Of a stretch of DNA of 64,000 nucleotides, positions 56,480 through 64,000 are shown one piece after another (the first letter of the stretch is position 1; every line of letters begins with the position of its first letter). The position numbers and the translations under genes are program-made. The stretch lies in contig JAEHOE010000223.1 in NCBI GenBank assembly GCA_016858145.1, positions 1 through 64,000 on the forward strand. Direction: 5' to 3'. This DNA comes from Edaphochlamys debaryana (lineage: Eukaryota; Chlorophyta; Chlorophyceae; Chlamydomonadales). The notes under the pieces were generated by a model. It ran no database searches. It saw nothing but the letters and a program-made list of their open reading frames with translations, and was not told the origin of the DNA.

Positions 56480-59400
56480 TCAAGCATGCCAGAACGCACC
56501 GTAGGTTCCAGCGCCTGCGTAGCCGTATCCGGCGTACGGCGGCGGCGGTTGATGAGATCCGTACGGCAGGCCCGCGGAAGGCGGGTAGAGGCCGTAGGCG
56601 CCGCCGTAAGAGCCGTACGCTGCTGCGGCTGGCGGCCCTGGCGCCGGCTGGGGCGCTGGTGCCGCTGGCGAAGGCCGATCAGGGGCGGGGGCGGGCGATG
56701 GCGATGGGGCATGCAGGGGGGCAGGGGGCGGAGGTTGAGGCTGGGGTTGCGGCAGCGGTGGCAGGGGCACAGGTGACGACGGTGGCGGCTGGGGATGGGA
56801 TGGCGGCGGCAGCGGCTGCGGCTGGGGATGCGGCTGCGGCTGCGGCTGTGGCGGCGGCGGGCCAGGTACGACCGGCGGCGGTGTTGGAGTGGGCGGGGTT
56901 GGCGTGGGCGGCATCGCTGCCGGCTCAGTGCTCGGTGGGGGCGGGGACCGGGCACCGCCACCCCCTCCGGACGGCTCGCCCTGCTGCGGGGGGCGCAGTG
57001 GGACGGGCTCTCCCAGGCACCGCAACCCCACATCCTCGTCCGGCGAACAGTCGCTGGTGCCGAAAGGCTTCCGGTACGAGCAGTCCAGCAGCCCTGCCTC
57101 AGAGCCGCCGCACTCCACGTCGTCCAGGAATGCCGCACTGCCCTCACGGGGGGCGTCAAACCCCGCCGAGGCAGGGCTCACGACCTGTGCCGCGGTGTAC
57201 GGCAGCCCCAGCGCACGGCACGCCACCGCAGCGCCCGATGTGCTGAAGAGGTCGTCACAGACTGTGCCCCTGGGCACACGTGCATTAGGTACGGCAGGCA
57301 CAGTACAGGCGGATGAATACAGCGAGTGGGCAGTGCGGTAGATAGGGTCTCGGTTGGGAGGGTGGCTGGGCTAGGAGGGCATGCCGCAGCAGCGCGTGAC
57401 GTGGCGGCTCACCATGTGGCGGCGCCGTCCAGGCTGACCTCCAGACGCCCCTCGTCGGGGGACCTTCCGCCCGTCAGACGGTAGCCTGCGGATACACACG
57501 CAGTAAACGCGGCTTGTGCCGTACTATCGGTACTGCTGTAGTACAGCCTGACATGTCACGCGCAGCTTTAGCATGTGCATGTGCCAAAGACGACCACTCA
57601 CGCAGTTGCGCTGGCGGCCCTGGCGGCGCGCCTGCAGCGCATGCCGCGCACACAGTCACACATCCGGTGATCCGGGCAGACCGTGAAGCACGCGCGGAGC
57701 AGAGTGAATGCCAGACACGAGGCAAGGACACAAGACACAAGTTCGGGCAAACCAGAGCATGACCTAGCGAGCACCCCTGACCCCGCTAGCACCCCTGACC
57801 CAAGCTAGCACCCCACGAAAATGTGTGCGCATTCACAGGGACCCACCTGCGCTGGCCCACACACACGTGGGCCTCTGGGCAATGCATGCCCGCCAGTCGT
57901 GAAGCAGATCGTGACACAGGTCGAAACTGCGCCCCGGTGTACGGTACCGGGTGAGCACGCACGGGGGTTCCATGCTTATAAGCTTAGGTCATGAAGACGA
58001 GGAAGGTGGGCGGGGGCACGGCAGACCCATGAATATGATCACCGAGGTCCCGAGCCAGGGGTGATCACCCCTGCCCCCAGCATCTATCGCATCATGCGGC
58101 ACGTTGCACTGCATGTCTGCCCATGCGCGCATGGATGGGTGCCCCGCTGGTCCCGCGCCCATGCATCTTCCCTCTCCATTCCAAACCACTTGGTGATGAG
58201 CTAGATGAGCAACCGCCCAACCAAAGAAGCTCCCACTACTCCCGCCCGTCTTCTACCTGGCAATCCGGCAGTCAAAGCCGTCCCGCACCGACTCATAGCC
58301 ACACAGCTGGACGCCGAAGCAGAAGGGATCTCCCGTGAGCTCGAAGCCTGCGTGTAAGGGGCAACGTGCCATGAGGTCACACAAGGTGAGGTAGTGTACA
58401 CCGCGAGCGTCGGGTGCTTGCGTGCAGGCCCAGGCCATCATCACACATAGCTTCTCTACCCCTCTCGCGCTCTACCCCGCAACCTGCACACACCAATCCA
58501 CACAAGCCCATGCACGCACTCACATGTGCAGTAGCGGGGTTCGTCCCTCCACCTGACGGTGCACTCCTGCCTCGGACAGTCGCTGTCCCCCGTCGCACAG
58601 GCGCAATAGCTGGGCTGCTCGCCGGGCGCCAGCGGTGGCGGCGCAAGCGGCGGCAGGGGCGGCGGCGACGGGGTGGGCGGCCGTGGCGAGGGCGGAGGAG
58701 CTGCGTGCCGTACATGGGATTTCAATCACATGGGGGAAAGTGCAGTCAGCAGTACGCACATGCATGCATCAGTTTGCAGGAGGCAGTTTCAAGGAACGAA
58801 ACAACAATGCCGGCTTGAGTTGGTTGGCCAATCAGCTAACCGACAACCCACGTGATAGGGAGCACTCGATGTAGGCGATTGCGTCGCAGTACGAGTAGTA
58901 CGGCAGGCCTTGGCACGCTGTTGCGTCAAGGCCGCCACGGCTCCCTGCCGCCGCCACCACGCCGCCGCCGGGATCCGCGCATGTGACGTTGTGCAGAACG
59001 AACGTCGTGCCAAGCGACCGAGGCCAGTCCCTGGGGAAGTAGCTCGACGCAATGTAGTACAGCGGTTGGGAGCCCTGCCCGAACCCCACAGTTTGGCACA
59101 GCTGCTTCGCCAGGGCATCGCTGAGGCCCTCGGAGCAGAGCGGAATCAGGGGTTGCCCCGGGATGGGGCTTTGGGCCAGGACCTGGGCACTCAGGCCGCT
59201 GCTTCTGCCCTGGACGGCTGCTGCGGGCACTGGCTCGTAGGACCGGGTGTTGCGGTTGAAGTTGTACAGCCCCGGCGCTCCAACTTGGAGCGATGCCAGC
59301 GGCACCAGCGGGCCAACCGTGACTGGTACAGGAGCGCGAAAAACACGGGGGACGGGCGATGGACGTGGTGGTGATGGCTGTTGTTTGCCACACCCTGTTA

Positions 59401-60127
59401 TGCTCTGGCGTGCGAAGGCGGGGGCTTGCTAGCTCTATCTCTAACTAGCTCTCAACGGCTAGCAAGCAACCCAGTACCGCTGGTGCCCGATCCTGCCTAC
59501 CGCATCTCGCCTCCATGTATGCTCTGCACGGAAAGCTGTAGTCGAGGTAACCAAGAATCCAGCCTCGAATGGCTTCATTGGGCCCGCATGTCACCGGGTG
59601 CTTCCCTGCACGCAACATCAGCCAGGTAGCGAGGGGAAGGAAAGGGTGAGGGCACTGAATGCAGGGGATGCCCCGCCGCTCCTGCTGTAGGGCCCCTCCC
59701 CCGGGGTCCCTGGCTAAGAAAAATAATAATAGCTACGCAACGGGCGAACCCGTGCGTGCCCCACTTCGGGGTCCCTGGCTACCCCGCCCGGGCACGCGCG
59801 GCAGGGGCTCATCAGCCCAAAGGTAGCCCGAACAGCTACAACAGCTGATCCCGGCGGAATCATGAGGATGCCAAAACTCACCCAGCTCGGTTATCCCTGA
59901 GCGGTCCTGGATTTCGCTGGCGTTGCTTGAGCGCAGGCTAAAGATGTGAGCGGGCACGGGGCTGGGAGGAAGGCGGCATTTCCAGCACTCTGCGTTGATA
60001 CGCGTGCGCCCGCTAGTGTCATTGGCATATAATCTAAAGCCTGTGAGGAGCTCGTTATTCCGGTCACCGCGGCCGCCAACGTCGGGGTAGTAGTCTAACA
60101 ACGCCCGGAAGCCCGTCGTATCGAAGC
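56480..60127 (-). CDS. SRCR-domain extracellular protein, 5' part cut off by a retroelement
   Basis: Exons read 5' to 3' on the minus strand: about 60,127-59,895 (DTTGFRALLDYYPDVGGRG; NAECWKCRLPPSPVPAHIFS); about 59,323-58,846 (LYNFNRNTRSYEPVP; LCSEGLSDALAKQLCQTVGF; VLHNVTCADPGGG); a Pro-rich then Cys-rich exon (PSYCACATGDSDCPRQECTV) near 58,700-58,525; one near 58,350-58,255 (GDPFCFGVQLCGYESVRDGF); 57,485-57,413 (YRLTGGRSPDEGRLEVSLDG); and 57,269-56,480 (WGTVCDDLF joined across the splice; ACRALGLPYTAAQVVS; LLDCSYRKPFGTSDCS). The last pair is a full SRCR domain followed by a Pro/Gln-rich and Gly/Tyr-rich tail ending FWHA. A 30-bp microexon near 57,602-57,631 may precede the SRCR exon. SRCR proteins are extracellular binding proteins, abundant in Chlamydomonas. 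The first readable exon abuts an LTR-like repeat at 60,128, so upstream exons are missing here or lie beyond the insertion. Confidence 0.6.
59702..59781. repeat. 15-bp direct repeats flanking a 50-bp insert (small SINE-like remnant?)
   Basis: cggggtccctggcta occurs at 59,702-59,716 and 59,767-59,781. The 50 bases between are A-rich on one side (agaaaaataataata) and on the minus strand contain ggttcgccc, resembling a tRNA-type B box. The pattern fits a short retroposed insert with target-site duplication in an SRCR-gene intron. Confidence 0.4.
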
Positions 60128-60182
60128 TGTAACGAACCTAGGGGGTCCTCTGGACACTGGCGCGCTGCCCTAGCCTTTTAGG
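60128..60182 (+). repeat. LTR-like repeat block, copy 1 left part
   Basis: The block starts tgtaacgaacctaggg and runs to ttttagg. Its continuation (cctagggattgttatac) lies at 62,437-62,462 beyond the inserted LINE. Joined, the two parts equal the 81-bp block at 62,582-62,662 except for one C/T difference. The TG start suits an LTR terminus. Confidence 0.7.
60171..60182 (+). repeat. Target-site duplication of the inserted LINE, left copy
   Basis: tagccttttagg is repeated exactly at 62,425-62,436 and flanks the LINE fragment. Since the second repeat block (62,582 onward) contains the motif once within continuous sequence, the duplication arose at insertion. Confidence 0.85.
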
Positions 60183-62424
60183 AATGACGCATTACAGGGT
60201 TGCGGCCAGCGGGCAGCAAGCTGCCGGCCCCGCACAAGGGGGAGAGAGTCAACTTCCCCCGACCCCAGGCGTACCCTAAGGGAATGTCCAACACCGAGGC
60301 AGCCACCTACTCCAACCCATACAGCGACAGTCTCAGCCCGAGAGGGCTAGCCACATGAGATCATCATAAGCACCACAACCACGCCGAGTCAGGGGGAAGG
60401 CGGCTCGACATCCGCAGGGGGGTTGAACCGCGGCTTCCCGGCGACGCCGCCCAGGAAAGGGTGCTCGGGCGGAACGTCTCTCCACTTCTTACTGAAACCT
60501 TGACCACAGTCTTCCGCAAAGGAGCGAACACGAGCCCAAAATTCCGCAACCACTTGCAAACCAAGTCGAGAAAGGGTGGCGCGCCCAAGCGGGGCACCTG
60601 TCTCCGGGCGGGCGGCATAGAGCCACTGACGTCCCCGCTCCAGAGCAGCCACCGCAGCTAGGCAGACCACATCCCAAGTCACACCAGACACGCCCACAGG
60701 CGGAGTCACGAGCCACAAATGCTGCTTGCCGAGGGCATAGCTAGGAGTCCATCTGTACAGTTCTTCTTCAAGGGCCTCACGAAGAGCACCAGCGACACAG
60801 CAAGACCAGAAGTGGTGCGTCCGATCCCCTTCATCCATCCACACACCACATGGGCACATCGCAGGGCCTACTCCCCGAGCAATATCAGCTGCATGCATCC
60901 CAAATCCCGCAAACCCATTAAGAGCCAGACGCCAGAGCGGTTCTTTGTGCTCCGGCTCCCACCGCACCGCCCAAAGCCGCCGCAGAGCTGCGGCGAACGC
61001 AGACAGTGATTCAGGCGGCGCAGCGGGAAGGGACAGGGCCTCCGCAACGAAGGCCCGATGGCGCCGCGCCAGCGATTCCACCGACGCGGAGAGTTGGAGC
61101 TGAGTAGCGGCCCGAACCGTGAGCTGGATCACGCGGCAGGGAGCACCCGGCGGCAGCGTCCAGCCCACGGCAGGGGCGATGATGCGACAGGCAGCCAGCA
61201 GCGGCGGGGCCGCGGCCGGCCCACCAGGCGCCAGCCGTGCAGCACGTGCAGCCTCCACCCAAGCTGGGGGGATACGCTGCAGCAGTGCTGCAAAGAGGCC
61301 AGCGGCCCGAACTCCGCAGTGGAGCTCGGACGGTAGTGTGAACCATTCCGAGACGCCGAGCACACCAAGAACGACGTCAGAGCGGTACAGGGGCAGGCAA
61401 CGGCGAGCCCAGCGCGGCGACGGGCGCCCGCCAGGCCGCCGCTCCCATTGACGGTTGAAGCGACGGAAGGCATCCACCACCGCAACCGCCATGCCCACGC
61501 AACGAAGCGAAGGCACGTCGAAGAGGTCGGGGAAAGCCACATGTAGGGGCTCGCCGCCAGCATCAAGCGCGGGATTGCCCCACAGCGGAGCGTGGTAGCA
61601 CCATGGCCCCGCTGCTAGCAAGTCCCACGCAAGTACAGCCGGCGGCGGAAGAGTAGTGAAGGCAGAGACAAGACGTTTGAGGGCGGGGCAGTCGCTGGGG
61701 ATGGGGCATCCGAAGAGGCGCCCGCCAGCGGCTGCAGTGAGGAGGGCGAGGGGGTGGGCGGCCGGATGGAGACGACGAAGTTGCGCCATCGCCACCGCCA
61801 CCCAGGTGGGCACACTAGGCAAGAAGCCCAGCGCGCCTTGGATAAAGCGTGAGGCCAGGCAAGCATGCCGGGCCTGAACGTGCTCACGCAGCGGTAGGAG
61901 GCCGAAGCCGCCAACCACAGGCGGGAGCACGAGGCAGTCCGACGGCAAGCCAGGCAGGCGCGTGCGTCGCGTGTCGGCGTCAGCGTCCGGAGCCAGGCCC
62001 CGATCCACCAGCGCCGCCACACGACTGCCGAGGGTCGACAGCGCTGAGGCTGACGGCAGGCGGGAAAACTCAAGATGGTACAGAACTTTACTTAGCGCAT
62101 ACGACGAGGCCGCAAAAGCGCGGCCGAAGGCAGAAAGCGGCAGGTGCGCCACTCGCTGCAGGACGGCGTAGACAGGAGCAAAGTCGACGACAGGTAACGT
62201 TGAGGGCGGGGCGCCCCAAAACAGGACGCCCAGCGTGCGGGCTGAGGACACGGTGCGGAGGGCAGGAGCCGGCGCCGCCGCCGCTGCGACCACAAGGGTC
62301 ACCGCGGCAGCAGCGCCAGCGTGCGGGGTATCTGCGGCCGTGGCGGGAGCGGACGCACCCGCCAGGGCCACAGAGGAGGCCGCCGCCCCGAGGGGCGGCG
62401 GAGAGGTGGTGGGCGCCGCCGAGA
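60183..62424 (-). mobile_element. 5'-truncated L1-type LINE inserted in an LTR-like repeat
   Basis: The fragment is bounded by a perfect 12-bp duplication (60,171-60,182 and 62,425-62,436). It carries only the C-terminal part of ORF2 on the minus strand and about 200 bases of 3' untranslated sequence ending GTAATGCGTCATT. 5' truncation is the usual outcome of target-primed reverse transcription. Confidence 0.85.
60389..62424 (-). CDS. LINE ORF2, C-terminal fragment
   Basis: The frame is open from the truncation border to a stop at 60,389, about 678 residues. It begins after the reverse-transcriptase catalytic core, in an Ala/Pro-rich linker, then runs TLGVLFWGAPP, YALSKVLYHLEFSRLP, GPWCYHAPLWGNPAL and CPCGVWMDEGDRTHHFWSC, the C-terminal Cys/His motif. 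It aligns segment by segment with the ORF2 at 19-24 kb but differs at many positions, so it is another family or subfamily. It has no endonuclease or catalytic polymerase region and cannot move itself. Confidence 0.8.
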
Positions 62425-62436
62425 TAGCCTTTTAGG
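62425..62436 (+). repeat. Target-site duplication of the inserted LINE, right copy
   Basis: Exact copy of the 12 bases at 60,171-60,182. Confidence 0.85.
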
Positions 62437-62662
62437 CCTAGGGATTGTTATACTGGTAGCGGTTGAAGGTTGCTTGTCCCCGTTGGACGGGTATGTGCAA
62501 GTTCGATCCGACACGCTTCCGCATGACATGGTTGATCGTTCGTCGCCCTTGGAGGGCCTCTCTCGACCAGGTGGGGGAGAGTGTAACGAACCTAGGGGGT
62601 CCTCTGGACACTGGCGCGCTGCCCTAGCCTTTTAGGCCTAGGGATTGTTATATTGGTAGCGG
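62437..62662 (+). repeat. LTR-like repeat: rest of copy 1, then copy 2
   Basis: 62,437-62,462 completes block 1. About 120 further bases follow, and at 62,582 the tgtaacgaacc block starts again and runs to ggtagcgg at 62,662. Without the LINE the two blocks would be about 200 bp apart. They may be LTR copies or tandem promoter repeats in front of the gag-like gene. Confidence 0.55.
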
Positions 62663-62704
62663 GACAAATCACGTTCTCTCAACTTTACGCTTCCGCGATG
62701 CTCG

Positions 62705-63988
62705 ATGGCGGACCCTACACAAAAGGAGCCTCCGCCGGACCCTGGGGGTCAGAAGGATGATGATATGGAGGAGGTTGTTGACGCTGCAGCGGAGGCCGCG
62801 AAGGAGAAGGAGAAGGCGGACAAAGCGGCAACCCTAGCAACGCAACTGCAGCGAGGCTTGCAGCTGGCTCAGGCGCAGCTCGCCTCGGGCTCTGGCAGTG
62901 GTGCTGGAGCTCCTCCTCCGTTTGTGCTGCCGACCGACCCGGAACAGCTGAAGGCGCTGGCGCAGCTTCTGGGGCTCGTATCGCAGCCCGCGGCTTCGCA
63001 ACCGGCCTCTGGCCGCGAGACCGCGCTGCCCGACCCGAATAACGTGGTCGCGTTCCCCGAACTGACACGGGTGAACGCTCAGACGGCTAACGTCGCTCTG
63101 GGGCAATACATTACTGACCGCGTGGCAAATATGCAGCTCAGCGTCCGTTCAGCTTCGCGTCAGCTGGCGCAGGACCCTGTCCAGGCCTGGGCGCTTCTGG
63201 CGATTAAGCCGGAGTCCTTGCGCAAGAAGCTGCAGGGTGAGCTGGCGAAGATGTCGCCCGACGCTCCGGTCATCCCCGCGTGGGACTGGCTCGAGCGCTG
63301 GCTCCAGACTGAGCTTGCGTCGTCCGAGGAGGACCCTTTCATCGCGGCTGTGGGCCGGCTGCTCGGCCGCCGCGAGCGCTTTGACTCTCTGGAGGCCATG
63401 CTGACCTTCATCGACGAGCTTTAGCGTGTGCACCTGGCGACGCTCCCTGAGCGTTTCTGGATCGCATATGCGTACCATCACCTGCCAGGCAAGCTGAAGG
63501 GGCTTTCGGCGCGGCGCGTGGACGGGAACCAGTCGGTCGAATGGGCGCAGTGGGACGAGTTCGTGCGCCATCTGCGCACGCTCGGCGCCATGTGGCAGGC
63601 TCCCGCCGCTGCCACCCCTGCGGGTGGCTCCGGCGCTGGCGCTTCGCAGCCTCAGGCGCCTGCTACGGATCGGGGTAGGTCCCGGCAGCGGGGGGGCTCT
63701 TCGTCGCGCCGCACTGCGCACAAGCCCCACCCGGCCGCTTCCCCCGCTGGGCCGGCGCATTCGGCGCCCAAGTCGCACGGCACGCCTAACCCGCCGGCTC
63801 ACGGCGAGTGGGGCGTGTTCATCAAGGGGCAGTCCTTTGAGGATCGGCGCACGCTAGAGGCGGCGCGCAAGTGCCCGCTCTGCAAGGAGGACGCGCACGC
63901 TGGTGGGCTCCCCTCGTGCCCCGAGCGCTTCAAGCGCCACAAGCTGGGCGAGTTCGACTTCCACCCGCGGAAGCCGAGGCCTACCTAG
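62705..63988 (+). pseudogene. Gag-like protein of an LTR-type retroelement, with in-frame TAG
   Basis: From ATG 62,705 the frame encodes an acidic, helical N-terminus (DMEEVVDAAAEAAKEKEKAD) and a capsid-like helical region (WALLAIKPESLRKKLQGELA; PVIPAWDWLERWLQTELASS). It meets TAG at 63,422, directly before RVHLATLPERFWIAYAYHHL, and continues in the same frame to 63,988. The tail is basic with Cys/His residues (KCPLCKEDAHAGGLPSCPER), resembling a zinc knuckle. The pattern suits Gag. A CAG-to-TAG change is the simplest explanation of the stop. A further in-frame TAG at 63,986 precedes GFAP at the window end, so it may also be internal. An out-of-frame ATG at 62,698 overlaps the start. Confidence 0.6.
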
Positions 63989-64000
63989 GGGTTTGCGCCC

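Noticed and set aside
20243..63988. TAG reassigned as a sense codon
   Set aside because: Host genes such as ELP2 end at TAG without continuing natural sequence, and the related LINE has TGG at the matching place.

Overview
The window looks like nuclear DNA of a volvocine green alga (Chlamydomonas or a close relative). From about 12.8 kb onward it is very GC-rich. Its genes are split by many short introns with GTGAGT-like donors and CAG acceptors. The proteins carry long Ala/Gly/Pro-rich inserts, and the families are typical of the group: hydroxyproline-rich lectin, PAN and SRCR proteins. A TGTAA-type polyadenylation signal follows one gene. All gene models below were read by eye, so exon edges are predictions.

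Bases 1 to about 12,100 are different: compact, intron-poor, less GC-rich, with short genes on both strands and TATA-like boxes close to the starts. Recognisable content is a BTB/POZ protein with a propeller-like N-terminus, a four-helix membrane protein, an F-box-like ORF, a C2H2-like finger protein, an alanine/serine/proline stalk protein with an N-terminal membrane anchor, a protein ending in five 39-residue repeats, and a two-copy protein with a PD-(D/E)XK-like motif. I read this as the edge of an integrated giant-virus (nucleocytovirus-like) element. At least seven of its genes are broken by frameshifts while long host exons nearby are open, so this part seems to be decaying. No hallmark virus gene (capsid, polymerase, packaging ATPase) lies in the window, so the viral origin is an inference.

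Host region: 12.8-18.6 kb, a cell-surface protein with bulb-lectin-like modules, a Pro-rich shaft, a PAN domain and a C-terminal membrane helix. 19.1-25.6 kb, a two-ORF L1-type LINE on the minus strand, with one nonsense codon in ORF2. 27.1-32.9 kb (minus), an ArsB/NhaD-type permease with a huge central loop. 33.9-36.2 kb (minus), an expansin-like secreted protein. 36.5-42.3 kb (plus), Elongator subunit ELP2, sharing a short divergent promoter with the expansin. 43.1-54.8 kb (minus), a TAF1C/RRN6-like RNA polymerase I initiation factor, convergent with ELP2. 56.5-60.1 kb (minus), the 3' part of an SRCR-domain gene.

The right end is a nest of mobile elements. An LTR-like retroelement (repeat blocks plus a gag-like gene) abuts an SRCR-gene exon at base 60,128. 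A 5'-truncated LINE (60,183-62,424) is inserted in its first repeat block and is flanked by a perfect 12-bp target-site duplication. The gag-like frame is cut by an in-frame TAG.
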